Source of the DNA: Magicicada septendecula
Taxonomy: Eukaryota > Arthropoda > Insecta > Hemiptera > Cicadidae
Assembly: GCA_034769895.1 (NCBI GenBank)
Contig: CM068367.1
Location: 1,316,727,046-1,316,791,045 of the forward strand
DNA: 64,000 nt
Direction of reading: 5' to 3'
The notes below the pieces were generated by a model. It had not been told where the DNA came from and searched no databases. It saw only the letters and a program-made list of their open reading frames with translations. Shown here piece after piece: positions 23,353 to 34,617 of the stretch; position 1 is the stretch's first letter; each line of letters begins with the position of its first letter. The translations under genes and the position numbers were made by a program.

Positions 23353-24632
23353 TGAGGTCTATACAAAAAATATCCGACCTTATTTCTTTCATGGTAACTA
23401 GCGATGATCTAGACGTACCAACAATGGGTATGTGTAGAAAGGACTTTCGTGCGCAATCCATAATGTTTTGTTTTCTCATACTGCCACCAGTTGTGTCGAT
23501 AACTGCCACAAAGTTACATGGTGCAACATGTGTTCGTTGAATTCTCATTTTCTTTACAATGATCGAATGCTTGGTGCAGCGGAACTGCATTAAGTTCTGT
23601 CAGAAACTACAGGATATCCAAGCAGAAACCATTCAAAAGATTCAGCAGGCTTTCAGCGATGATGCATGGGGGTTATACACATTATATAATGGTACAGCCG
23701 TTTCAAAGCTGACCGTTTCCCTGTAGGACTAGCGCTCTGTGAGACTGTCAACAAGCCAAAATGATGCTGTTATCGAGAAAGTGTGGACACTGATCATGGA
23801 GGACTGTTATTTGCCAGTCCGGGAAATTGTTGATGGGTTGGGATCAGCACTGGTTCCGCAGACAGTATTCTGAATGAGGATTTGGCATGCACAGAGTGCC
23901 CAAGCTGCTTTCACCAGAACACAGACAACTCTGTCTTTAGGTTTCAGAGAACACGCTGGAATGTGCCAACAGGGATTCTGAGTTCTAAAGACAGTGGTCA
24001 CTGGTGTCGAGATGTGGGTGTATGGGGTGCGACCCGGAAGCTATGGTTCAGTCATTACAATGGTAGTATCCAAGTTCTCGAGGTTCAAAAAATATAACAG
24101 ATTCAGAGCAAGGTGAAGGTGATGCTAGTTGCTTTTTTCAAATACCAGGACACAGTCCATCATGAGTACATATCAGAAGGCCAGGCCTTCAATAAGGAGT
24201 ACTATGACGAAGTCCACCATCATGTTTGTGATGCAGTTCGATGCAAAAGACCGGAGCTGTGGCTGCAGGGAACTGACAGCTACATCAGGACAATGCTCCA
24301 CCCCATTCAGCACATATAATTCAGACTTTCCTGACTAAGCATATAATTCCGCACGTTCTCCAGGCTCCCTACTCTCCTGACATGGCTCCTTCTGGCTCCT
24401 CCCAAAGATGAAGAACACACAAAAGGACTCTGTTTTGATAGTCACAAGGAAATAATGCAAAACATGATGGCACAGCTGCGCACAATCCCAAAGGAAGTTT
24501 TTCAGTGTTTCTTCCACTAACGGAAGTACCACCACTGGACGAAGTGTGTGGAATCACAAGGGGCCTACTCTGAAGGGGATTAGGTACCTTTTTTCACCAA
24601 CCCAAGGTTGGATACTTTTTGTACAGATTTCA
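23353..24632 (+). mobile_element. Mariner element in GOLPH3 intron
   Basis: Flanked by TA (23351-23352; 24633-24634), with imperfect terminal repeats. The left is tgaggtctatacaaaaaata. The right, read on the minus strand, is tgaaatctgtacaaaaagta. At 1.28 kb it is full length for mariner. It lies on the plus strand, opposite to the host gene. It encodes a broken transposase. Confidence 0.8.
23560..24590 (+). pseudogene. Mariner transposase remnant in GOLPH3 intron
   Basis: Order of matches: an N-terminal region with FCQKLQDIQAETIQKIQQAF near 23600; a second helix-turn-helix region with VIEKVWTLIMEDCYLPVREI near 23770-23830; a degenerate block VVTGVEMWVYG (normally TGDETWVYG; first aspartate lost) near 24000; KVMLVAFF with TVHHEYISEGQ near 24115-24180; NKEYYDEV and KRPELWLQG near 24193-24270; and IMQNMMAQLRTIPKEVFQ with the end KCVESQGAYSEGD near 24450-24585. 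Stops and frameshifts interrupt most segments. Catalytic residues are partly missing, so the element is dead. Confidence 0.75.
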
Positions 24633-25121
24633 TATATTTCACTTAATATGCATATTCACAGGGAATCTACTCCAAATCTATTCTATTACTTTTATAATAT
24701 GCCCATAGAAGATACAAACATAATTTACAAGGTTTTCACAAAAAGAAGAACTGAACATCACAATACCATACAAAAAAACATTTCTATAATCTTAATTGTT
24801 TCGTTGAATTAATATCACTGTTTACATTATTATCATACAAAAACCTAGTTCACTTATTAGGAAAATGAAGACAAAACAAGACTTCAACATGCCCTTCAAT
24901 ATATGGTGTACCAACAAGGTGAAGTACATATAAAGCGCATCTATAATATGAATAGGCAAAAACTGTTAATATTATTATTCTTCAAACATTATACAAATAA
25001 TGAGCGTTTAACTGGATTTTAAATGGCAAAGGGAACATAGGAATTTTGTGTAGTTATCACAATAACTCTCACTGCCAGCTGACTACCAGAATTATGCTCA
25101 CATTTTAATAAAAAGTTTAAT

Positions 25122-25553
25122 ACTATAAAACAGGTTAATTACCTACCGTCACGCTTTTTGAAATCCGAAAACAGGATTACTCGAGTTTCGACACATTAAG
25201 TGTCATCTTCAGATCCTCGATGAATATAAGTTAAAAATACATTGTTGATGTATGCACACCCCGTCAGATAATAAAAACAACACAAACATAACAACAAAAA
25301 TACTTAAATAATTTAACACATATTAAAACCGAGACAAAACAGAACGACAACACGATACACGCGGCCGACATGGACCTGTGCAGGAACATGTTATGCAATA
25401 AAATCAATCGATACTGATTTGACCTTTGATAAATTTTATCGATCTGACACAGCTAGTATCTCGTTCGATATCGTTTACTCTGTTGAATAGAATATTATTT
25501 TTATGGATCCATTTTTCATTTAAGATACGATCGTAATTATCTTTAGTGGCCTT
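25122..25553 (-). repeat. PLE2 left (3') arm
   Basis: The element's 3' end on the minus strand. It contains the end of the endonuclease frame and the best-formed hammerhead motif of the window (25174-25216). Confidence 0.88.
25174..25216 (-). ncRNA. Hammerhead-like ribozyme, PLE2 left arm (best formed)
   Basis: Minus strand, in order: GGAT (stem I), CTGAAGA (core), one T, GACAC-TTAAT-GTGTC (stem II), GAAA (core), AC-TCGA-GT (stem III; the whole ACTCGAGT is palindromic), then GTA, and ATCC pairing fully with GGAT. All invariant core bases are present. Two departures from the textbook motif are an extra unpaired base between A9 and stem II and a short stem III. Type I hammerheads with tiny stem III are known in Penelope-like elements and can act as dimers. 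Confidence 0.65.
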
Positions 25554-26165
25554 ACATATTTCAAACCTTTCAAGAATGTCCAGTTTAAGAGATTTCCTGC
25601 ATTTATGTAATATATCCAAATTCTCACTAATACTTTTTATGTTATGATCTTGTGAACTTAAATGTTCAGCAAATGTGGATCTTCCTATATTTGATTTAGA
25701 GCTTGGGAGGTGTTCTTTATAAAGTAATTTGAACGAACGACCCGTTTGTCCTATGTAGAAATTTGAACAATCCGAACAATTAAGCCTGTATACACCTGTA
25801 CCATCGTATTCATCGAAAGACTTGATTTGATTTTTAAACTTAAGTTTGTTCTTGAGTTTATTATTTGCTTTTGAAGCCAATACTATATTTTGTTTTTTCA
25901 ATTGGTTTTTTAAAGTGTAATGTAACATTTCGCCATACTCTATTGCGATATATTTTACTTTTTCTTTAGGCATGTCAATATTTATTAGTCTATTTTGTTT
26001 CTTATTTATTATTTCATCTATTATGTTACATTTATAACCATTGGCTATTGCTATGTGTTTAATAATTTCGACTTCATTTTTATGGTTTTCTGTGGAGAGG
26101 GGCAATGATAACAATCTATGTACCATACTATTAAAAAATGACATTTTATTAATATATAAGGCCAC
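25404..26165 (-). pseudogene. PLE2 RT C-terminus and GIY-YIG endonuclease, 5'-truncated
   Basis: A single open frame of 253 codons. Residues 8-45 match the PLE RT thumb/linker (HRLLSLPLSTENHKNEVEII, then HIAIANGYK). Residues 120-165 hold the endonuclease: GVYRLNCSDCSNFYIGQTGR followed by SFKLLYKEH, with the GVY and YIG tyrosines and the arginine of the nuclease present. The remainder resembles the C-terminal helix region of PLE4 (FEICKATKDNYDRILNEKWI). RT catalytic motifs A-C are absent because the body starts at the arm junction (about 26155). The endonuclease part itself has no visible lesion. Confidence 0.8.
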
Positions 26166-26589
26166 TAAAGATAATTACGATCGTATCTTAAATGAAAAAT
26201 CGATCCATAAAAATAATATTCTATTCAACAGAGTAAACGATATCGAACGAGATACTAGCTGTGTCAGATCGATAAAATTTATCAAAGGTCAAATCGGTAT
26301 CGATTGATTTTATTGCATAACGTGTTCCTGCGCAGGGCCGCGTCGGCCGCATTATCGTGTTTTCGTTCTGTTTTGTCTCGGTTTTAATATGTGTTAAATT
26401 ATTTAAGTATTTTTGTTGTTATGTTTGTGTTGTTTTTATTATCTGACGGGATGTGCATACATCAACAAATGTATTTTTAACTTATATTCATCGAGGATCT
26501 GAAGATGACACTTAATGTGTCAAAACTCGAGTAATCCTGTTTTCGGATTTCAAAAAGCGTGACGGTAGGTAATTAACCTGTTTTATAGT
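26155..26589 (+). repeat. PLE2 right inverted arm
   Basis: Reverse complement of 25122-25553. It codes in frame on the plus strand for the C-terminal end of the endonuclease (RILNEKSIHKNNILFNRVND), a shadow of the arm and not a gene of its own. Confidence 0.88.
26495..26537 (+). ncRNA. Hammerhead-like motif with mutated G12, PLE2 right arm
   Basis: Same layout as 25174-25216, including GGAT/ATCC and GACAC/GTGTC pairing. The invariant GAAA is AAAA (position 26522). G12 is the general base of the ribozyme, so this copy should not cleave. Confidence 0.6.
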
Positions 26590-27116
26590 CTTAAAACGCT
26601 TTTGGAGGCAAATACAATGTTTAAAAAAAGTTTAATGATATCATTGATACGTATTGGTTCCTATTACAAACAATATACACAACACTCAATGCACATAACT
26701 CCACAACTAAGGGATCATAATGTTCACATCAAATAGTTGGATTTCTCAAGAATGCATCTATCAATCTGGCAATAACCATCAGATCAGTTTACAAGCAGTG
26801 ACTGACATTTGATATATATAATATATACTGGAGTACTATATCTGGCTTTGATTTGTCAGATAGAGTTTTGTAGGAGAAAGATGGCAAGCATGTAGCTCAT
26901 TTACCAGCAGTATTTCTGTTTGATACAGTTTCTAACCTGACTCACTAACTGGGTCTATGCTGAACAATAAAACCCTATGAGAACATCATGCCCTCTAGCA
27001 CCAGAGGTGAGAACATTTGCTCCTACTAGACTTAGGAGACCAGAAACCAAATACTACCACATTTATATAATAATCTTTCATACCATTTATTTGTAAAATA
27101 TATATACTTATTTTCA

Positions 27117-27362
<246 letters not shown>

Positions 27363-28535
27363 TTATAGATATTGTAATGCGACATAATAGTAACCCTGTC
27401 CCAAAACAAGAACGGCTCAATTCAGTAGAAATGATAGTAGGCAGAGTCGCCTATCCTATCCACATAGACCAAGTAAAAATAGACAACCTTTAGTAATAGA
27501 AAGGAAAGACTGTCTAATATAAATAATAAGAGAAAAATACAATGCAAATAGTAAATAAACTAATCACAATGTGTCATAAATGTAAAATAAGATACAAACC
27601 TTTTTGTGATTAAGTTGATGTGAAAGAGTGTGGGATAAAGCTAGTGATCCCTGATATCAGATAGTGCAAACAAACAAACACCCAATTAATAAAGAGTCAG
27701 TGCAAAACCAGTGATATTCCCAAACACAAAAAGTGTCAGTGAGGAGGAAATGGCAGAAGTGTGGGTTAAATACTTTTCTATAAAAAGAAAACCCAAGGAC
27801 CACATTAATAGAGAGTTGTGACGGGGGTTTATAATAATGTTAAGATGTTCATAAAGGTTTTGGCATGATTAGTTATGTTTATGTTTTATGCCGAAACTCA
27901 TGAGTAACATTCATGAACTATATTGTTAGTAATAGTTGGAGCCTATGAGCAGAATCAGAAGGTGATGCATTAGGAACCAAAAACCATGAACAATAATCTA
28001 ATCACTGATTAATAGTACTGGTTAAGATTAGTGGGATGGCTGAATAGTATGCCAGTTAACTGATGATTGTGGCTAATTATAAAATACAATATTTAGCCAT
28101 GTAGGCCATGCCTAAAACATAGCATGCCGGATGATTCTGTTCTTATCAAGTTATTGTATTAACACAAAGTATATTATTTGTCAATTGATAATTGTAAACT
28201 AGGCCATAGTGGCAGTATATTGAATAATATGTTAAAGGATTTTATTGTAACCATTTGTTAAATAATGTTAACTCGTTTAGTAAATAGTCAAAATCAGAAA
28301 AAAGGGTTGAGCATCAGAGTTTAAACAATAATAAATGTAAACTATAAAACAGATTAGTAAATAAATGTCAGGAAACTAAAAGTGTAGGCCCAAAGTTAGA
28401 AATTTTGTAAGGTGGGAAATCACCCTTTATAATAACCAATTTATGTAAATAAGGTATCAAAATGCTCATAATTATATAAAGAAAAACATGATGCATACCT
28501 GCCAACTTTCCAAAAGGCCAATCAGTAAAAATCCC

Positions 28536-28606
28536 GCGCATCAAAATACGTCCGAACCCGCGCGTCGAAACACGCAAGAACCCGCGCGTCAAAATGCAGT
28601 TTAACA
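28536..28606. repeat. Short subterminal repeats at hAT end
   Basis: Three near-copies of cccgcgcgtc plus aaa.cacg with a spacing of about 25 bases. Subterminal repeats of this kind are candidate transposase-binding sites. Confidence 0.55.
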
Positions 28607-28902
28607 ACACAAAATGCATGCATATTTTTCACTTCAGATAATTAGAGTTCTATAGCATTAATACAATATTCTAAAGGACAAAATATTTAACGTGAATTAA
28701 ACGACCACAAGTACTTGTAAAATTTATCAATGAAATCCACTTACCCAACATTATTCGTAGGCTATGCACACAACCGAAGAAAATTTTGCAGAAAAGAGTA
28801 TCTTGCTGCACTTCAAACCAAAAAGATAATTATATACAGTACACTGAAGTTATTTATATTAACTGAAGTTATTTATATTATTTACAATCACATGCACTTC
28901 CT

Positions 28903-31034
28903 TTAGTCCGATTTAAGGGATAAACTTGTAGCTTTCTTTAAAAAGTCTTTACAAAAAGTGCTTTTATGACATGGTTCAAAACTGTTCGTCTTCAAAATGA
29001 AAATGGCTTCCAGAGTTCCACTGGACATAGATGACCTGAACTGAGTCCTATTCTTCTTAACTAGGCTAAAAATCCGCTCGCATTCTGCATTACTATGCGG
29101 TATTGTAAGAATAGACAACATGAATCTAGAGATTCTGTCGAATTTATGATGTCCATCAGCTTCAAGGATGTTTGACACCTGAGCCCATTTAGAAACAACC
29201 GAACCCTGTTTACCTTCAACAGAAGACAAGTCATCTATCTGAAGGGCTGCAAACTGCCTTTGGAGTTCATTGACAGCATCATCTCTTGTTCCATTTCCTT
29301 TCGCAACAGAATAATGGGAAACTTCTCCAAAAACAAATTAACGGAAGAAAACTGAGCTTCTTCGATGCTGTCAAGTTTTGCAACCTGTGCATGCTTCAGG
29401 ACATCACTCCTGAAAGGGAACTTATTGACCATGTAATCACAGGCAGTACAGAAATAGTTTCTGACAGACGAAAAAAATAGAGATCTGTCTTCATCTTTCA
29501 GTGTCTTAACCAAGTTCTGGGTTTGGATGCCAATAATCAATTCCTCGTCAACTTTCTGGTTCTGGATAGGGTGATACTGGACATCAAGCAATGCAGAGCC
29601 TTTAATTACACTTGGTTTCACAAACTTAGTGAGCGTCTGTTTCAACAGATCCATCATTAAGTCGAATAATATGTGAATATGCGGGGAAACACTCTGAAGG
29701 ACTGTATTAACTCTTTCAAATGATGAGATAGTCACATGCAGAAAAGTGCAAATAGCCTTGTTAAGGTCCGAAGAAAGAAACATGAACAGCTTTTCTTCGC
29801 GAGATGTAGTGGGATTCATGTTTCGCAGAACTGGTGTGTAACATTTTGAAGAACGTGCCATTCTTTTGGCTTCAGATGAGGAGGAGCAATCGAGAAGTCT
29901 CTTTTTCTGGTTGTCATCAGATGTACTGCGGCCTGCTTTAGGAATGGTGAAGAATGACAAACTGGCAGAAACGTTTGGAGCACTCACTACTTCATCCTTG
30001 AAAAACGAAAGAAGTGGATCCCACTGATCTAATAATCTGTCTAAACACCTGCCTAAGGATAGCCATCTTGTGCATACGTGCTTCAACAATTTCTTTATTT
30101 CTTTTCCATGCAAACTTTGAAATTTCTGAAGCCGTTCTTTTCTCTTGGCACTCTTCTCCAGGTAATAGAAAAGGTCAACAAGAATCTCATCGATTCTGAG
30201 TGGTAAACTTGCTGCAGCTTTCTCAGCAGCTAAATTAATGAGATGGCAGCTGCAACCAATGCCAAAAATATCTGCGTGAGCTTCTTTCAGAACTGCAAGA
30301 ACTCCATTTTTCTGTCCAATCATAACAGGAGCATTGTCCGAACAGAATGCAAGACAGTTTTTAATTGGTATTTTGTGGAATTCCAATTGCGATAGTAGCA
30401 GCTTACCAATGTTTGGTCCAGTCGAATCTCCTTCCAATGCTGGTACCGATAGTACACTACTTGTAACATTTTCTTGCACAGCATCATAAAATGTAACCAC
30501 TATCGGATACAGCTTCAAACTAGTGTCATTGCTTCCATCTGTGGACAAACAAAATGGTCCATTCTGTAGACGTGTGACAATTTCTTGGGTTGTACAACGT
30601 GCCATTTCGTTCAAAACACACGTTGTTTTCGTGCGACCACAGCCATATGTTTTAGCAATTTCCGATGTAGGGAACATCCTTCTGAACAAGGCTCCTGCAT
30701 GATCAGCTACAGCCAGTGGTATGTTGTGCTCTATTAGAAAAGAAGTAAACAAGCACTCGGCTTGAATAACATCATAATTACTATCTCCAGCTTTGGTAAA
30801 GAAACTATGTATTTTCTGATTCTCTGCCTTTGACTTCAAATTACTGAGATGTTTAGCACACTTAATATGACTTGTAATGTCGTTTTTGCCACCATGAGCT
30901 ATATTAATATCACATGCACACACGGTACAAAACGCAAATTTTTCTCCTTTTCTGGATTTCAAGATGCATGGGAATTCCAAAAAATAGGATTCCCTGAACA
31001 CCTGAAAATACTGTTTTTTCGTGGATTCACTCAT
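28903..31034 (-). pseudogene. hAT transposase, nearly intact, one frameshift
   Basis: Cut-and-paste transposase read from ATG at 31034 on the minus strand for 599 codons, then resumed in another frame to a stop at 28903 (about 707 codons in all, within the hAT range). The N-terminus (about residues 36-62) has a BED-type zinc finger, CTVCACDINIAHGGKND...H...H. The RNase H-like core shows CLSTDGSND near residue 163 and CLAFCSDNAPVMIG near 230, the expected two aspartates, and CTRWLSLGRC near 327. The C-terminal dimerisation block is IPHSNAECERIFSLVKKNR in the second piece. The frameshift lies at about 29230-29300. Otherwise no stop is seen, so the lesion could be recent or a sequencing error. 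Confidence 0.85.
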
Positions 31035-31059
31035 GATTTCTGATAAACAACACAGTCAT

Positions 31060-31510
31060 AAAGCGACAAACACAATTCACGTTATCCCACAACTCACAAC
31101 ATAACCTTTGTATCGAAATAAGTGAAGACAAAAATGAAGCAAAAATAGCGACAAGCACAATTCACGTTTTTTACACGTTTTTTACAAACTTGCAGCATAA
31201 CCTCGACTTCCCAACGCGTTGAGAAAAATACGACGCAAAATAAACGATGAGCACGAGTCACAAGGTCTTTCCCCAATTACAACACAACATATTCTCAGCT
31301 TCCAAACACATGGTGCAAATAAAATGAAGATAAACAAGCGACGAGCACAATTCACGATTTCTTTAAAAACAATTCCAGCACAACCTTGACTTCCCAACAC
31401 GTTGCGTAAAACACGAAGAAAATGCAACGAGCGCAATTCACACGTTATTCCATAACTATAATATACAATCTCAGCTACGTAACTTGCATCCAACCACGCC
31501 AAGTCAGCGA
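31060..31510. repeat. Tandem subterminal/leader repeats upstream of hAT transposase
   Basis: Five diverged units share gcgacgagcacaattcacg and, in most, caacct.gacttcccaacacg. They start near 31065, 31148, 31243, 31340 and 31425, a spacing of about 83-97 bases. They lie between the transposase start and the right terminal repeat, where promoter or transposase-binding arrays of hAT elements lie. Confidence 0.65.
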
Positions 31511-32786
31511 AACAAAGAATACTTTAACCACGCTTCAATCGGAGCGGCTTGCGAACCAACTAGTCGATCTCGCAACTCAAATATATCGATATAGAACGAC
31601 TGCATTTCAGCCGGAAAGCATTGTATTCATTTAGGAATGTATTCATGGTCGAAAACTGTAACGACCGGAAAATGCGATGTATCGAATACTCACGGGTCAC
31701 ACACATCGAGATAATATATTATATCGATGGTCACACAACATGTACCGGTAGCATGCGGAAGCTCATTCTGCCGCGAATTTTGAAAATAAGGTCTTCGTAC
31801 GTAAAATTGTAAAATATCGTAGTTCATCCGTACAGCCGTAAAACATATGCTATTCCGTAAATTTTATGGAAAAACCCGTAAAAGTTGGCAGGTATGATGA
31901 TGTAATTTAAATTTAAGAAAACTTTAAGCTAAAAAAGGAGTATTTTTCTTATAGGCAAATGAACATTTAATTTTTGTAAACTGACCATGTGACCTAATGA
32001 ACTCTCAGTTTTGACCAATCACAGGCCAGATTGTAAGGTCAGGAAACCGTTGATGAAGAAGCAAGGATTTATAATTGTATTGTTAACCATTGCAGAGGGC
32101 AGATATGGTCAGATGAAGCAAATTTTAATTAAATACCAGTAATGTTTTTTGGACTGTTGGCAATCAAGAATAATTCCCAACAGAAGCGGTAAACACTGTG
32201 GAAGACCAGAAGACAGAAATAATTCAATTAAACCAAAAACTAAATGCAGAAACTCAGAAAATCCTGATTACCTATAACGAACACACGTTTGTAACTTATG
32301 TGAGTGACGCCAACCTTAATTAATAGCCACACTACAGCTACGATTACACAACACTATCGTAGACACTATCTACACTTATAGAACAAACACCAGTGATCAT
32401 TTATTGAAAGAAAAGCTTAAAAACTAAAACTGTGAACACTAAAACATTTATTTTAAAATAATTTGGGACAGCACGAGGTTATACGTATGAGCGGCCATCT
32501 TGCGGAAACGAGTCATTGCTTAGCAACGAATAATAAAATATAGTATTAAGATTTTAAATTTTACTTACATTTTGTGATGTATTGTATTTTTGTGTGCATT
32601 CTCTGAATTCAATGACAGTCTCAAAGAACCCTTAAACCCTGAGATTTAATATATTATTATAATTAATTTGTTTATTGAAAGTTATTAGTGACATAAGTCG
32701 AATTGAGCAGTAGAGTCGACCCAACAAATATTTTGTTTCGACACAACTTTCTCTGAATACTTTAAATAAAAATAAATATTGTTATT

Positions 32787-32984
32787 TTGACTGAAAAGAG
32801 TTGTCATTGTAGAAAATTAGAAAATTTACAGGACAATTACAGGCAAGTCAACAGGAGAGTGAGCAGCGAACGGACCAGAGTATTTAAAAGACAAACAGGG
32901 CGCTCGAAGACACAATCGATTGCGGCAACAGATCCGTTCTTACACAAGTGGAATCAATTTACACTAATAAACTATTCACGATAA
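32787..32984 (+). other. 65-codon frame in the left LTR, conserved in right LTR
   Basis: The same frame occurs at 43838-44035 with two visible amino-acid changes. It is arginine/serine-rich (CHCRKLENL, RRVSSERTRVFKRQTG) and matches nothing I know. Conservation may only reflect LTR similarity. Confidence 0.3.
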
Positions 32985-33104
32985 ATGAATCAAAAGCAAC
33001 ACGTTTAAAACTAAATAAACACGTACACAACACGAACACCAGTAACCGTTACAGATGACACAACAACGTAGAGCTAATAAGACAGTATCACCAGTTTCGT
33101 TACA

Positions 33105-33228
33105 GATGGCGTCCAACCAGTGAGGCTGAAGTTAGGGGACATTACCGATCCTAGCGTAATTATTAACGATACGGGAAACCTAATTTTAGCTGGCGACTGT
33201 TAGAAAAACAGAAATACATACAAGAGGA
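33105..33228 (+). promoter_or_regulatory. Primer-binding region and gag leader
   Basis: Immediately after the LTR end the sequence reads gaTGGCGTCCAACCAGTGAGG. TGGCG starts within 2 bases of the LTR, as a tRNA primer-binding site should. The primer tRNA is not identified. A 100-base leader precedes the gag ATG at 33229. Confidence 0.6.
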
Positions 33229-34617
33229 GTGTCAAAAAGGTTGGCAAAGGACCAAGAAACAGAAGAAGATAGAAGGGAAGAAGAAGCAGAGGTAGTTACA
33301 GACACCGAAATGGAACAACAGGCGGGTGATAAAGAAGAAGCCAGAGGAGGACTAAATTGGGAAAAATTAATGGAATTAATGAGTAGCATGAAGGAACAAA
33401 ATAAACAAACTAATGAAAAAATAGACAGTATTAAAGAACAAAATAAACAGACAAATGAGAAAATAGACAGACAGGAGGAAAAAATAAACAGTACTCATGA
33501 AAGCTTAAAAAAAATCGAGGAAATAAATGAGAAAATAGACAGTATGGAGGAAAAAATAAGTGAAAGCTCTGGGAAACAAAACGAGGCTTTGAGTGAAAAT
33601 TTAATAAAACAAATGGAGGAAAGATTTGACAAGAATAAAGAAGAAACTAATGAAAATTTTAGAAAACAAAACGAAAAATTCGACCGAAATGAAGAAAGTT
33701 TAAGACAAATAAACGAGAAAATTGATAGCTCCAACAAAGAGGTGAGAGAAATAATCGATGGACAAAAGGGAGATTTAAAACAAATTGATGAGAACATTGA
33801 AAATATCAACAAGACTCTTGGCAAAAGGGTAGAGGAATATAATGAAGAAAGAAAGCAACAAACAGCCGAACTAGTCGAGAAGGTGGAACAAAACAAAGAA
33901 ACAATTGTACAGGTCAGGGTAGAATTAGACGCCAGAATAGACCAAGCAGATAACATCAACCAAGTTAGGATAGCAGAGGTACAGCAAGGAACACAAGAAA
34001 GATTGGATGAATTACAAACTAACACCTCAGAGAAAATCGAATGGGTTAATGAGGAAATGAACCGAGTAAAAAACCAAATGAATGATAGTACAGGAAGAAT
34101 TGATAACATCCAGGAAGTACAATTAAAGAACCTGAGAGAAGATCTCGACAGAATGAGCTATAGACCAGCCTGCAGTGTTCAACATAATATGCTGGACAAC
34201 AGGGAGAAAATAAACTTTAAAAATTATCACAGGAACCCAGTGGAATTCTTAGAACGGGTGGACGAGTGTCTACTGAGAACCAAAGAGAACCGTTGGATCA
34301 TGATTAAGAATCTACTGGATGACACCTTTAAGGAGATAACCGAGAACTGGTGGTCAGCCGTTAGAAACGAAATAACAACATATGAGGGGTTTAAACAGAC
34401 CTCCAGAATAAAATACTGGTCAGAGTCAGTACAGAATATAATCAGGGATAATCTCTGCCATGGGAGGTACAACGCCACCCATTACCAGTCACCAACGGCC
34501 TACTTTCTCGGGAAGGTGTGTGGAGCATGCAATTTAGAACCAAATATTCCTGAAGAATGCCTAATCAGCAAAATGGCACACCACTTTGATGAAGGGATTG
34601 TCCAAGCCACCCTATGC
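33229..34617 (+). pseudogene. gypsy gag, 5' part (interrupted)
   Basis: Structural protein of the retrotransposon particle, 463 codons up to the Sola-like insertion. Residues 1-50 are charged. About 50-310 is a long heptad-like coiled coil with repeats such as EQNKQTNEKID and EEINEKIDSM. Residues 325-460 form a capsid-like helical domain (NFKNYHRNPVEFLERV, ITENWWSAVRNEI, PTAYFLGKVCGAC). The frame stops being gag exactly at the insertion and resumes at 37986 in the same frame. No break occurs within this part. Confidence 0.82.

Larger units (their letters stand above)
25110..26636 (-). mobile_element. Penelope-like element 2 (PLE2) in GOLPH3 intron
   Basis: Lies on the minus strand. The 12-mer aaaaagtttaat flanks it at 25110-25121 and 26625-26636. 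Arms 25122-25553 and about 26155-26589 are reverse complements with few differences. A 35-base unique tail (26590-26624) lies between the right arm and its target duplication, and the left arm directly abuts its own. The body between the arms is the end of the RT domain and the GIY-YIG endonuclease. It is in the same orientation as the host gene. Confidence 0.88.
28494..31896 (-). mobile_element. hAT-superfamily transposon inserted in the 5' LTR
   Basis: Terminal inverted repeats are perfect over 16 bp: CATACCTGCCAACTTT at 28494 and its complement ending at 31896. Direct repeats atgatg flank it (28488-28493; 31897-31902). The uninterrupted site is visible in the right LTR near 42940 (aaaacatgatgtaattt), which proves the insertion limits. 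hAT duplications are usually 8 bp, and only 6 are clear here. The element is 3,403 bp and carries one transposase gene on the minus strand. Confidence 0.92.
27373..33104 (+). repeat. Left (5') LTR, interrupted by hAT
   Basis: Collinear with 41815-44155 apart from the 3.4-kb hAT insertion (28494-31896 plus target duplication). In the stretches I compared, the two LTRs differ at roughly 2-3 percent of positions plus small indels. An LTR of over 2 kb is unusually long for gypsy elements. Confidence 0.92.

Noticed and set aside
26041..26307. 88-codon plus-strand gene
   Set aside because: It reads through the arm junction of PLE2 and copies the minus-strand endonuclease end.
32787..32984. Host small gene in the LTR
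   Set aside because: It is present in both LTRs, so it belongs to the retrotransposon; kept only as an uncertain feature.
33495..34109. 204-codon serine/leucine-rich frame on the minus strand
   Set aside because: It is the antisense of the gag coiled coil, whose codon bias and capsid-like domain support the plus strand.
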